A stretch of 64,000 nt of DNA, taken from assembly GCA_026008535.1 (NCBI GenBank), contig BRKX01000004.1, forward strand, positions 32,182,501 through 32,246,500, given 5' to 3'. A program made the translations under genes and the position numbers. Under the pieces are notes generated by a model that saw only the letters and a program-made list of their open reading frames with translations, ran no database searches and was not told where the DNA came from. Positions within the stretch are counted from its first letter, which is position 1; every line of letters begins with the position of its first letter. This document shows, piece by piece, positions 33,044-45,061 of the stretch. The DNA is from Perilla frutescens (taxonomy: Eukaryota; Streptophyta; Magnoliopsida; Lamiales; Lamiaceae).

Positions 33044-33978
33044 ATCGATTCAAAGAAAACTCTTTGCTCGATTGAATTGGACCGTGGAACACATAAGGGA
33101 GCATAGTTTACCCGGAACACGACACACATGAGCCATGCTCGCCCGTACACGTACTTCTAGGTAAAGAAAAATGATGGGGCCGAAATTTGAGTGCAACGAT
33201 GAGACTTGTTTTAAGAAGTAAATCTTTCATGTATTACCTTCAATTCATATATATATAAATTTATATTTATATATAAGGTGGGTTTAGTGCGAATATAATG
33301 CTCCTATTTTTACAATTTTTTTCGGTTCAAATTTCTTTGTTGCACTGTCAAATTATTTATAACATAATCATAGTCAACGTTGATCAATAAAAAAATGAAT
33401 TATAAAAATGATAAAATTTAATTTTGAAATTATCAACCATAATAATGAATTATTAATCGAAAAATGAAAATTAAATACTAAAAAGAAAGTATAACCCCTA
33501 ATTGCATGGGTGGGGTGAACTCTAAAACTCAATCGTAAAATTAAAGTAAATCACAAAAAAAAAAAAAAAAAAAAATATAAACAAAATTCATAATTTAAAA
33601 GTGCAACGCGGATTGTACTCTCAGAGTTCAACAAAAAATGTGATGTTGAATTTTATGGAATTTGAAATTAGAAGTCACATTTTTGGTTTCATGGGATGAG
33701 AGAACCTTTTCATTACCTGACTTAATTATTCAAAAGTCTCTATGATAAATCATTTTATAAGTATACATCCAAAAAAGTGTATGTACTTCCCTAAAAAAAA
33801 GTGTAGATACATACTTTTATATTTAAGAAGTGTTACAAATTAAAGATGAAATATGAAATACAATTGTATAATTGACTTCTTCTTCTTCTTGTTTTTTTTT
33901 TAATCATTACGAATCCGATTTGTGTGAAGATCACATCCTCCATATATTTGCATACATTTTTGAGATCTTATAATATAT
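33044..33978. other. Intergenic region downstream of the polygalacturonase gene
   Basis: No gene seen. It contains a poly(A) run at about 33548-33571 and otherwise AT-rich sequence, ending where the copia LTR begins at 33979. Confidence 0.6.
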
Positions 33979-34828
33979 GTTGAGTGATGTATGACATTGA
34001 GGTTCAATGTTGCATTCGATGTCAGACAAACTCCCTGCGACATTGTCTGTGATATAGTCGTAATTAATTTTATTCTTTCCTAGTTTTATTTATTATTTTA
34101 ATGAATAAAATAATTTTATATATCTTAAAATATATGTGTATATCCACGAAATTGATATTTCAAATAAATAGATATATACATATTAGATATATTATTTAAA
34201 ATAGAGTTTGACAAAGTCAAAACTCTATCTCCTATTTTATAGGTCTAGCGGTTTTTCTATTTATTTCTTTTTCTTTTTCAGAAAATTATATTTGCTGGAT
34301 ATTTAGAAAAAGAGCATGAACATGGGAAAGCTTTCAACCACGCCTTGGAGGTGGTTTCTTCCATATACAGTAAAGTCATGCAGTGGAGCGGTTATCGTTA
34401 ACCCATGTTCAAGAAAGAGAAATCGTGGACTTTATTCAAGTGAAGAGCATATTTAAGAAGCATGGTCGACACTTGAAGACTTATTCAAGCTCAATCCATT
34501 TTCCGCTGCGTGAAGATTGAAGAAAGCTTGAGTCACAAACTTAGTATAGGTTTTGTTCTTCGTTCCTTCTTCTATCTTAACGTTTATTGTTGTTCAATCC
34601 TTTCACGGAATTGATTGTACAAATTAGGATAAATAGCTAGGTTGTGAAACCTTTACTAGTTTGTATACAAATTGACAGGATGTCAATTTGTTTGTTTTTT
34701 TGTTTTGTATACAAGTTGACGGGATGTCAATTTGTAAGTTGTAGTTTGTATATGAATTGACGGGATGTGAATTTATATGCTTTAGTTCTTTTTAGTGTTA
34801 GACTAGATTAGAACTTTTTAGTCTCCAC
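33979..34828 (+). mobile_element. Copia 5' LTR remnant, 3' end and PBS deleted
   Basis: Begins TGTTGAGTGATG, the same type of start as the LTRs at 1111 and 24778. It then reads through about 850 bp with no LTR end or primer-binding site before joining gag in the middle of its SPPR-MEG segment at about 34822. In the related left-edge element, an LTR terminus, a PBS and about 60 gag codons lie between these points, so a deletion removed them. Three similar units (gtatacaagttgacgggatgtcaatttg and variants) lie at about 34665-34775. Confidence 0.65.
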
Positions 34829-34833
34829 CGAGG

Positions 34834-36120
34834 ATGGAAGGACCGAATAGAGTGTTCATTCATACTCCGGAGACTCAATGGACTAATGATGATCGAATCA
34901 TTTCCAACTTCAATTCGAGGGCACTCAATGCTATTTTTGTTTCGGTTGATGTTCCGTGCTTCAAAATGGTGTATAATTGCACCACGACATATCAAGCATA
35001 GAACATACTGCAGGAACATTGTGAAGGATCGACCAGTGTACGACAAACAAAGCTTAGGTTACTCACTTCCAAGTTCGAAACTCTGCGAATGTTAGAAGAT
35101 GAGACTATCTCAATGTACACTGAACGATTGTGTGAAGTGTCAAATGAATCTACAGCTCTCGGATGTCCGATCTCGAATGAAAACATGAAAATCTTAGCAA
35201 TTGAAGAAGCTCACAATGTATCAAACATGAGTTTGAGTGAAGCAGTGAGCATTCTACTAACGTTTGAGATGAATCTTGAAAATCAGAAATCAAGCACCTC
35301 CTCCAAAGGAATTGCACTTCAATCAGTAACATCAAGTTCGGATGTTCAACTTGATGTCGAGAACATTCAGGAGATTACTGATGATGAACCCCTGAGAGTT
35401 GCACTGCTTACCAAGAAGTTCAATACCTTTGTTCGGTCAATGAAGAGAGGTTCGCCAACCTTCAAACCACGGAGATTGTTTGATTCTCCCTCGTCGACAT
35501 TATCTAGATCGACAAAATCTTCAAAGTCTCCATATGTTGCAGTGAAGGACATTGACTCAGTTCAATTTAGGAGATGTTTTGGTTTTGGACACTATGCTAA
35601 TGAATGTCCTACTATCCAAAGGAAGCAGAGAAGAAATTACAGTGCTGCCATGTTAAGCGACGAATCCGGTGATGAAGAAGCTGAAAAACAAACTTTTTTG
35701 TTTGTAAAAGTCAATGATGACTTAGACGGAATGATTGACGCTTTAACAGACATGGATAGTGTTGATTATGACTATGATGAAAGTCTTGATCATGTGACTC
35801 CAGATGTTCCAAACAATATTATGGAGAATGTTTCATAAGAAATTTCTGACATTTCTCCAAATACCACTAACTGGTATGAAATGACATTGTTGGATGAGTT
35901 TTACAACACTGCTGAAGTGTCTCAGGTGGAAGAAGACAAGTCCGAGGTCAGCCACCAGGAAGCTCTACAACAATTGTACAAGGTTGTAGATGAAGTTTGT
36001 GTTCAATGGACTGAACAATGAAAAGAATTTGGGATTCTCGTGGAAGAAAACCAAACTCTAAAGCAACGAGTATTGGACCTTGAGATTTGACTCACTAGAA
36101 GTGATCTTGAGCTGAACAAA
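34834..36120 (+). pseudogene. Ty1/copia gag (Sirevirus-type)
   Basis: Starts at MEG inside the normal gag and continues ALNAIF, ILQEHCEG, LRLLTSKFE, EDETIS. A TAG lies at 34999. A 14-residue gap after PISNENM, where the left-edge copy has VSKLLRTLPERFNM, is an in-frame deletion. A zinc knuckle near 35574 reads CFGFGHYANEC with Phe in place of the first Cys. After the stop at 35836 a coiled-coil-like stretch (EENQTLKQRVLDLE) continues with stops near 36018 and 36088. Orientation and order match the pol genes that follow. Confidence 0.85.
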
Positions 36121-36684
36121 TTGAGAAAGGAAGTAGAAGCTGCCTCGAAAACCTTTCGACAACTCAATCAAGGAACATCTACTTTGAACGAGGTTCTGAC
36201 ATTGGGACAGACCACAAAAGCAGGCTTGGGATATACATCGAGTTCATCAATGTCTATCTCAAATCCTATCAAGTTTGTCAAAGGAGAAAGCTCTAAGGAT
36301 GTTCCAGTCAATGTTGATGGAAATGTCAAACCGAATGTCGATGATAAATCCAAAGAGAAAATTTTTTTTTGTCATTATTGCCAAGAGCCTGGACATATCA
36401 AACCGTATTGCTTCAAATATCATGATGATATAGCAACAGGAAAGATTGTCGTGGAAAATTCTTCTAAACCTTCCAAGAAGAAGAAACACTCAAAGAAGGC
36501 AAAGATCTCGTGCAACGTTGTCTACACATCTCAGAAAGCCAATATTCCTGGTACGTGGTACTTTGACAGTGGGTGCTCACGGCACATGATAGGAAATTCT
36601 AAGTTTCTCGATGACTATACCATGACAAGCAAAGGAAAAGTTAGTTATGGTGGAGGAGCACAAGGCAACATAGTAGGAAAATGA
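36121..36684 (+). pseudogene. Copia second zinc knuckle and aspartic protease
   Basis: Contains TSTLNEVLTLG (typical of the gag-pol junction of this lineage), an intact CX2CX4HX4C knuckle (CHYCQEPGHIKPYC, about 36373-36414), a Lys-rich linker and the protease active site WYFDSGCSRHM (Asp about 36562). The frame ends at TGA 36682-36684, where GKGTLNV would be expected; a GGA to TGA change explains it. Confidence 0.85.
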
Positions 36685-37462
36685 ACCTTGAATGTCAAGA
36701 ACTTTTCCAAGTTACGCAATGTACTTCATGTCGAAGGTTTAACAGCAAATCTGATCAGCATAAGTCAGCTATGTGATGACGGTATGCATGTCAGATTCAA
36801 TAAGAACACCTGTGAGGTTTTTGATAGCGAGAATAAATGCATTATGTTCGGAAGTCGGGCATTGGATAATTGCTATCATGCTGACAAGAATGAAAAATGC
36901 AATGTTTCAGTCAATGTTGACACTCAACTCGTACATCAAAAACTGGGTCATCTCAGCTTTCGAATTTTGAAGAAACTAATTGAAGTTGATGCTGTTCGGG
37001 GTATTCCACTTTGTGAAGATCAATCTCAATGTTGTTTGCAGTGCATGTCAAAAAGGTAAATAGGTGAGAGCTTCATATAAAAGTTACTCAGCTTGTCAAA
37101 CCACGAAGTGCTTCGATCTGATTCACATGGACATCATGGGTCCCGTTGACACCAAACGCATGAGTGGAAAAAGATTCATTCTGGTGATAGTTGATGATTT
37201 TTCGAGATTCACATGGGTTGAATTTCTTCAAGAAAAATCTAAAGCTTTCAGGATGTTCAAGAAGTTCTACAGATTGGTGTCAAGACAACATGAGTCCAAC
37301 ATCAAGTGCATTCGAACAGATCATGGGCTCGAATTTGAAAACTCAATGTTTGAAGAGTTTTGTGAAAAACGAGGCATCATTCATGAGTTTTCTGCTCTGA
37401 AGACACCTCAACAAAATGGAGTGGTTGAGAGAAAAATCGAACTCTTCAGGAGATGTCAATAG
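36685..37462 (+). pseudogene. Copia GAG-pre-integrase and integrase core
   Basis: VLHVEGLTANLISISQLCD and LVHQKLGHLSFRILKKL mark the pre-integrase domain. Stops fall at about 37057 and 37078. The integrase core then shows all three catalytic residues: Asp in IHMDIMGP (about 37126), Asp in IRTDHGLEFEN (about 37318) and Glu in QQNGVVERK (about 37430). A one-base loss in the A run at about 37434 shifts the frame, so the frame ends in an off-frame stop at 37460 while the true sequence goes on in another frame from about 37440. Confidence 0.87.
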
Positions 37463-38247
37463 CAATGTTACAAGCTCAACGTTTGTCCAAGAAGCTATGG
37501 GCTGAAGCAGTTAACACTGTTTGTCACATCGGGAATAGAATGATTCTTCGCCCAGGTAAAACTGTGACACCGTATGAACTTCTAAAGGGAAAGAAGCCAA
37601 ATTTGAAGTACTTTCATGTATTTGGATGTGTATGTTACATCTTAAATTACAGGGATCATCTGGGAAAATTTGATTCCAAAAGCGACAAAGGGATCTTCTT
37701 AGATTACACATCTGACAGTCGTGCTTACCTTGTGCTTAATCTTCGGACAAAAACAATCTAAGAATCAATTAACATTGTTTTTGATGACCACACATGTATT
37801 GCTTCAAAATCTGAATAGGTTGATGTGATTGATCTCATTGACACAGGTGAAATGTCAAGTGATCAGACTGTAAGTGATTGTGAGAACAAGACATCCACTG
37901 AGAATGTCAAAGTGAATGTTCCACAAAATGATGAAGCTTCAGTTAAAACATCAACTTCAACATTCACGTCAGACAGTGAAGACGATCAGGTGATGACTTC
38001 TGAAGATGAACCAAGAAGAGATCCTCCAAGTCGAATTCGGAAGAATCATCCAGATTCACAGATCATTGGAGATGAATCCGAAGGAGTTCAAACCAGGAGC
38101 AAGAATTCTGAGGAATACAAAGAAACGCTGAAACTGGTATGCATGTCTTCCTTAAATATTTGTATGTCTAACATTGAACCGAAAAATATTAAGGATGCAC
38201 TTAATGATGATTTTTGGATCAATGCTATGCATGAGGAACTAAACTAG
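37440..38247 (+). pseudogene. Copia integrase C-terminal part and linker to RT
   Basis: Continues after the frameshift with EMSIAMLQAQRLSKKLWAEA, TPYELLKGKKPNLKYFHVFGC and KGIFLDYTSDSRAYLV, then a stop at 37759 and another near 37816. From 37825 there is a Ser/Asp/Glu-rich linker leading into NIKDALNDDFWINAMHEELN, the usual start of copia RT, with a TAG at 38245 in place of Gln. Confidence 0.84.
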
Positions 38248-39063
38248 TTCGTAAGGAACAATGTATGGGAATTAGTTCCACGCCCCAAAGATAAAAATGT
38301 GATTGGGACAAAATGGATTTTCAAAAATAAAATGGATGAGTCTGGTAATGTTGTCAGAAATAAAGCTCGTCTAGTCGCTCAAGGCTACACCCAAGTTGAA
38401 CGGATAGACTTTGACGAAACTTTTGCTCCTGTTGCAAGGATTGAATCCATTCGTCTTTTATGTGCAATTGCATGTTATGTGGGTTTTACTTTACATCAAA
38501 TGGATGTTAAAAGTGCTTTCTTGAATGGCTTTCTCAATGAAGAGGCATATGTCAAACAACCTAAGGGGTTCGAATGTCATGAGAAACCATTGCACATTTT
38601 TAAGCTCAAAAAGGCTTTGTATGGTCTCAAACAAGACCCTAGAGCATGGTATGCTAGACTGACCGATTTCTTGCTCCAATTTGGTTTTGCAAGAGGTCAA
38701 GTCGATAAAACATTGATGATTAAGAAGAATAAAAAACATATTACTGTTGCTCAAATCTATGTTGATGACATTATTTTTTGTTCGACTTGTACTAATCTGC
38801 TCAAAGATTTTGTAGACTCAATGTGCAATACGTTTGAAATGAGCATGGTTGGAGAGCTCAACTATTTCCTTGGTCTACAAATCAAGCAAGATAAAGATGG
38901 GATCTTCATCTCTCAAAGCAAATATGCTAGAGGATTGGTCAAGCATTTCGGACTAGAGAATGCTAAACCTATGAAGACGCATATGGGATCTTCCGAAAAG
39001 TTGAGCAGAGATGATGTTGGTAGCAATGTTGATTCTACCATGTATAGATGGAATGATAGGTAG
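38248..39063 (+). pseudogene. Copia reverse transcriptase
   Basis: Directly continues the previous frame: NNVWELVPRPK, GTKWIFKNKMDE, ARLVAQGYTQVERIDFDETFAPVAR, LHQMDVKSAFLNG, KKALYGLKQDPRAWY, and the intact catalytic motif IYVDDIIF (about 38757). ELNYFLGLQIKQ and SQSKYARGLVKHFGL follow. The frame goes wrong at MYRWNDR (39063), where the RNase H connection MYRGMIGSLLYL is expected; this is a small frameshift. The catalytic core itself is undamaged, unlike the Athila RT in this window. Confidence 0.88.
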
Positions 39064-39700
39064 TTTATTGTACTTAATAGCTAGTCACCCTGACATTATG
39101 TTTAGTGTTGGTGTTTGTGCGAGATATCAATCTCAACCTAAAGAATCTCATCTTAAAGCTGTTAAAAGAATCATTCGCTATGTTTCTGGCACAATTCAGT
39201 TTGGTATTAAATACTACAAAAGTTCTAACATTCATCTTGTAGGATATAGTGACTCGGATTGGGCAGGTGATGTCGATGACCGAAAGAGCACTAGCGGAGG
39301 CTGTTTTTATTTTGGAAACAATCTGGTTTCTTGGTCGAGTAAGAAACAAAATTGTATCTCACTCTCCACGGCCGAATCAGAGTATGTTGCTGCTGCTAGT
39401 TGTTGCTCTCAACTGTTGTGGTTAAATCAAATGGTGCTAGATTATGGTCTGGCCAGTCCTTCTTTGACATTGTTATGTGACAATGTCAGTGCAATTGAAA
39501 TTTCAAAGAACCCAGTCCAACATTCTCACACCAAACACATTGACATCCGACATCACTTTATCCGAGATCTCATTGAACGAGATATCATCAAATTGGAATA
39601 CATTCCTACAGAGAATCAAGTTGCAGATATTTTTACTAAACCTTTGGATTTTGAGAGATTTTCTTCCCTGAGGAAATCTCTTGGAATGTGTGTCTGTTAG
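39045..39700 (+). pseudogene. Copia RNase H
   Basis: GSLLYLIASHPDIMFSVGVCARYQ, then RNase H motifs: GYSDSDWAGDVDDRKSTSG (catalytic Asp), SLSTAESEYVAAAS (Glu), LLCDNVSAIEISKNPV (Asp), TKHIDIRHHFIRD and NQVADIFTKPL. The frame is open to a natural stop at 39698. It is in a different frame from the RT because of the indel near 39050. About 440 bp of noncoding leader, including AG-rich and T-rich runs, separates it from the env-like ORF. Confidence 0.88.
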
Positions 39701-40139
39701 TCAATGTTGACATCCTGATGTTAAAGGCAATATTATGATCTTTGACATCAGTTCATGTAATTCTGAAGGTAATAAAACTATGGTACGATGATATGATTTT
39801 CTATTATGAAACAATTTATGAGAATTTATTCAATCATGACTCGTCTCCAGTTGTTTTATTTATTTTCAGAATTTGTTTTTTTTTATTATTTATTTTTTAA
39901 ACAATAGATAATTGAAACACTGTTGATAAGCAGATATACATATCTGCATATCTTATGATATGATAAGAGAGAGAGTGAGAGATATCACTTTCATTATTTT
40001 AATAACAAAAAGTGATTTTGTCTTTATCTCTTTTTTATTTCAAAACCCTCTCTCTCTCCATATCCGATTCACTTTACTCTCTCTCTAAACGGTTCATCTT
40101 CTCCACTTCTCAAAAAAAAATTTGTCTCCTTTTTCATCC

Positions 40140-40834
40140 ATGGCGGACCAAAACCCTAACCACTTGCAAGCCATGATGATGATGTTGCAGCAGATGATGG
40201 AGCTCGCAAAAGGATCCCCATCATCAGCCTCAACACCGGCTGCTGCAGTATAACCCCCACTCTCTGCAACATCGACCCAGACTCCTGACATTGCTCTACC
40301 AACTGCTCAAGCTGAAGTAGCAACATCAAATGTCACTGAGCTTTCATCACCAAAGACGATACCAACTGAAGTCGAGGCTCATCCGAATCTCATTATTCCT
40401 CCTGGAACTGAGATCCTAAAACCTATGCCGATCAGGATGAATGTGCTTGGTGATTCCACAAATCCAATCGACCCTGAAGCCACTTCTCACCTGCAGTCTC
40501 TATCAAAGATGGTGAAGACTTCTCCACCGATGAGGAAATCAAAGCGTCTTCACAGTGATGCAACTGACAAACCTGAAGTCGTCTCCTCCAAGAAGGTGAA
40601 AAAGGAAGGGTCTAAGGCTACCTCCCGGTCGTTGCGAGATGAATCTGACTCCACTAGTGAACAAGTTCCTACTTCTTCTACGGCTGATGTCACATAGAGT
40701 GTCAATCCTACTGCTGAGCCCTTGGACGAGGATTCTGACACAAATGAGGACTCTCATCTTGACATCACGCAAGCCTTCAGTAAGATATTGAATGATCAAT
40801 ATGTCTTGATTATTGTGTGTTGAAGGACTCTCAG
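40140..40834 (+). pseudogene. Sirevirus env-like ORF, N-terminal part
   Basis: ATG at 40140 begins a Met/Gln-rich start (MADQNPNHLQAMMMMLQQMME). A TAA follows after about 37 codons, then Thr/Pro/Ser-rich and Lys-rich sequence (MRKSKRLHSD, SKKVKKEG), a TAG at 40695, and ends abruptly near 40834 where an LTR remnant begins. The conserved C-terminal domain present near 20330-20900 is missing, so the 3' part of this copia element was lost. Confidence 0.65.
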
Positions 40835-41153
40835 CGGGCACGCACCACCCCGCGGGCTTACGACATGTTCAACGTTAGGGTATTCACGGTATGGCAAACA
40901 TAAAATTAAACGCAATTACATTCATTTATTATCATATAACTCGACACTTTAGTATTAAAATTCAAACTGTATTATACATTCAGTATAACATCTCTGTGTG
41001 CTATGACGTATCGGCTCGAGTGGAACAACCTGCATTGAAACAACGACATAAAATATGAACATACCATCATAATTAATATTCAAACAATATTAATTCAACA
41101 TCCTTCTCCAAAATTATAATTTATAATTTATGAAAAAGGGTCGGGGTATCACA
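40835..41153 (+). mobile_element. Terminal remnant of a solo LTR, same family as 47822-50082
   Basis: Shares the end region of 47822-50082: a GC-rich gcgggcacgcaccacccc stretch, gttagggtattca-ggtatgg, ataactcgaca, and the terminus gggtcggggtatcaca. About 60 bp corresponding to 49735-49800 is deleted, and the other 1.8 kb of the LTR is absent. It forms the junction between two unrelated copia elements. Confidence 0.7.
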
Positions 41154-41671
41154 TTCAGTTCGAAGCTTTGTCTGGCAGCTGAAATCTTCAGTTCCTTTGT
41201 CTGTCAGTTCTGCGTGTCCCTTGGCAGTTTGGAAAGCTTCAGTTGAGATCATTTTCAGCTGGCGTTTCTGGGCTTGGGCTTGAGGCCTTCTGAGCTCCAG
41301 TTTGCTTCTGCTTCAGCGGGCAGTTTGAACCAGTGTTCTTTAGCTGGTATTTTGGACTTGTGTCTCTTCAGCTTGAACTTTCATGAACCGGTCTTCAGTT
41401 CAGTTGCTGAAGCTTTATCAGTTGGACTTCAGAACTGATGTGTCTTCAGCAGGGGTTCTTCGAACTTGTGCTTCATCAACTGGAACTTCATTCTTCATCT
41501 GGTATTCCTTGAGCTGGTATTTTCATCAGCTTGTACCTTAATCTTCTCTTCAGTTGGCATGTTCCTTCAACTGAAATATCCTAAGCTAGTATTTCCTTTA
41601 GCATAGATCTTTAGACTTGGTACACTTCTTTAGCTGGTATTTCCTTCAGCTGAAATATCTTGAGTTGTTAT

Positions 41672-44600
41672 TGTAACACCCCGTCCTAAAATAAATCTGT
41701 GAATTACTCTAATTGTATAGGAAACATGTGTTGAATATAGGATGCTTTAGAGTGATATTTTTAACTTCCAAATATAGAAAAAAGAATTCCAAAAGTTGGT
41801 TCAATTCTATTCTTAAAATCATGTTGTCCTCTAAATATTTCTCGATCACATATTTTCTTCATCGTGACAAAATATTTCCATGAGACTTTTTCATTCATCA
41901 TTTGGACGTTTATTAAATCATGGATGTCCAAATTATTGAAAGACCGTATTTTTATCCTTAAAATAAAATTTTACCATTGTATGTTTAACTCCGAATCTAG
42001 GAGTCACAAATCTTTTCATAATCGTGTGGGCATCAATTTCATTAAAATGGGAATTCATTTGACCTTCCAACGGAATTTATTTCGTTCAAGATCGCGAAGC
42101 TCGATTTTTGAAGCCCGAATTGCTCGGCCCATTTGAATTTAATTAAGGTCTATCCTATTCACCCATTTCATATTTTTTTTAAAAGCCCAATTGATTAATT
42201 TAGCCAAGGCAGCCCAAGCTAACCATAGATATACATATATGTGACCATAGGTCACGTAAAAAAAAAAAGAAGATGAAGGGATAATGTTGAAACTTGGAGG
42301 ACAAGTGTTGCTCAATATTTTTGGTGATGTACATTTAGCCACGTCACCCCTCTTTCATCCATTACTTATCTATAAATAGCAGCCATTCTCTTGAGGAAAG
42401 AAACACACTAAAGGACAAAAAGTTCATCTCCTCTTTCGCCTCTTCCCTCATCCGCATCTTTCTGAATATTTTTGAGCCTTCCATATCTTATCAAACAATT
42501 ATAAAAGTTTGCATACAAGTTCTTCTTCCATAGTAGAACAAAAGTTTTCAAGGAATCGTTTGCATCCTCTGCCTGAAAAGTCAAGAAAATAGGCCTAGGA
42601 CAGTCAATGTGTCATCAGTTTTCGAACTGTGTTGCAGTCATCTTGAGATGTCTTTTTCCACTGAACCAGCTGTTATCTTACTGTGAGATTTGCGTCTTTG
42701 GAAACCTCACTCCACAAGGTTTCTAGATCAGGTCTCGGATCATCAATCGAAGGCCGTTTGGTCCCTCAAAGTGATGTCGAAAGTTGGTGTAGCAATTCTG
42801 TCGAAAACTAGTCTCGGATCAGGTCTTTGGAGCCTGTTAACCGTCGATTCCTCCATCCTTTTGACTTGATTTTTGGACTTCATAATCTTCTCATGGAAAT
42901 CTTCCAAGAAACATTTTCCAATCCTTGGTTCGACATCTTTTGGTCCTTCGAAATTGAGTCATAAGTTTCCCGAAAATCACCTCTTTTTCTGCAGATTTTT
43001 AGCTGTTTTATTGATGCTGTGTTTCATTGAAATCGTTATTTTCCCTACTATGAAAAATTGTATTTTTGAGCGAAAATCCATTGAGTATCGAGCTCATTTG
43101 AGCCTCAAACTTTTTAACAAAAAATCTGTTCCGGAAATAGTATACAGTAGCCTTTTCGGCCGATTTCAGGCCAGGGTGATCAGAATTTATCTCCGACTCC
43201 TTCTGACCGATTGTAGTTCCCATAATGGCGGACGCGTGGCCACCAACTATGCCTCGATTAGATTTGAATCAAATTTTCTATGATTTTTCAAAGTTGTTAT
43301 CCTGTTTCGAGAAATTCTATTTTTTGTCAATTTTATTTTAAGTGATTGAAGAGTATCATAAAAACCTATTATCGAGTCATGTTGGATTTTAAAACCTGAG
43401 TGTTACGCACTCTTAATCGAAGTAAAATGAATAAAACTTTAATTAAATTAAAGTGAATATTAGATTAATTCTAGAAGTTGTTATTCATCTTGAATCAAGG
43501 ATTGATCCTTGTAGGATTTATGTGAATTACTAGAAAGGTGAAAGATTGAATCTCGATATGGTTAGAGCAGCTGAGCCCTAGAAGAATTCGGGATGGAACT
43601 CCAGACCGTTGCTCCGTCTCCAGAAAGTGTTGGATCCTTGTTGGGACTTCTATATCTATAAGGTGGGCTATACTATCTTTGCAAATTGTATCTTTCGAGT
43701 TATTAAGCTCTACTTTGTTAAAATTGCATATGTAACTATCTGTGTTAAATATTTACATGCTACTGTATGTTGTCGGAGTCTCATAAACCAGTACTGTGTC
43801 AATGTGAGTAGCTATAGTATGCATGCATTATTTGTCATGCCCTACTCCTTGTCGGTGAGACTAAAATGAAACACTTATTGGTTACACTCATTGGGTATAC
43901 TTTGGCCATACTCAACTTTACGCGTTGGTGATGTAGTATGGGTTGCGGGCAGTAACTGGTTATACTCTTAAGCGCTTCACAATAAAATGTCTTGATGAAC
44001 TTAGGTTGTTTTTAAGTTTAAAACCTCATAAACTTCACTATCTGCATGGACACAGATAGATTACTTTTATAAAATGATTTGCATAACTTAAATTGTGAAA
44101 ACTTGCCCACTGAGTGCATTAGTACTCAGCCCAAATCCTTTCAAACATTTTCAGGTCAGTAGGCTGGAACGTGGAGGTGACGAGGCTGAGAAATGGGCGA
44201 TTATAGTTTACATATTTTCCTATTATCTCATTTATCAGTATTTTGTTAAAAATTCAACTTCCGCACTTATGATATTATTTTGCTAAATGCTAAGAACTCT
44301 GATCTTGGTATTTTGTTGATATGATTCTACTTCTCTGATTCTGAACATTTGTTGAATTCCTAGTTAACATGTCGCATATGCTTAACCATATAATTATTCT
44401 AAGGGGAGGAAGCCCCGTCTTTCGTTATGCCTTTTTGATCATTCATTTTGGCCTATGGAAGGGCTCCATTTGTTCAACATATTGGTGTTTGTTTCTTTTG
44501 TCGACATGGGAATGGATCTATTGATTGTTGGTATTTATTTATTTGTTTCTGTTCGGCCTATGAAATGACTTATTTAATTGTTACAGCTTCCATTCTTCTC

Positions 44601-44832
44601 TTATAAGCCGTTATAAATGGGGATTCACTCCAGTCATAGAGGTTATGTTGTCCGATTTTCCGGAGGGCATAACCTATCTTTGGTATACTCAGTTGTCAAA
44701 TTTTATTCCAAACATTAATCCTTTTTGGATTAACACCATGTCATTAATTTAATTATCCCATTTCTTTCCCGCTTCTTAATTTCCACCCCCGTTGTGTCCA
44801 TTTCCACGATCTTTCGGGATCAGGACGCTACA
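41672..44832 (+). mobile_element. Solo LTR, family A copy 2 (3.16 kb)
   Basis: TGTAACACCCCG...GGACGCTACA, flanked by gttat (41667-41671) and attat (44833-44837), a 5-bp duplication with one mismatch. TATA box at 42369-42378. Hairpin tgagtg-cattag-tactca at 44111-44128, then tttcaggtcagt near 44150. It is closely similar to 21665-24534 over its right half, including the ggcctatgaa and gggaggaag stretches. No gene inside. Confidence 0.83.
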
Positions 44833-45061
44833 ATTATTTTCTTCAGTTCATGATTGTCATTTCTTCGGCTGGCAGTCTTATCAGTTGATGTCATCGTGGA
44901 CTGGCATATTGATCAGTTCAAACTGATGTGCTCTTCAACTGGTATTTCTTCAGGTGGGAATGATCTAGAACTGGTATGTCCCTCAGTTCTTCTCTTTCAG
45001 CTGGTATTCTCTTCAGCTAGGATCTTCCTTTGACTGGAACATTTCTTCAGCCGGCATTAGA

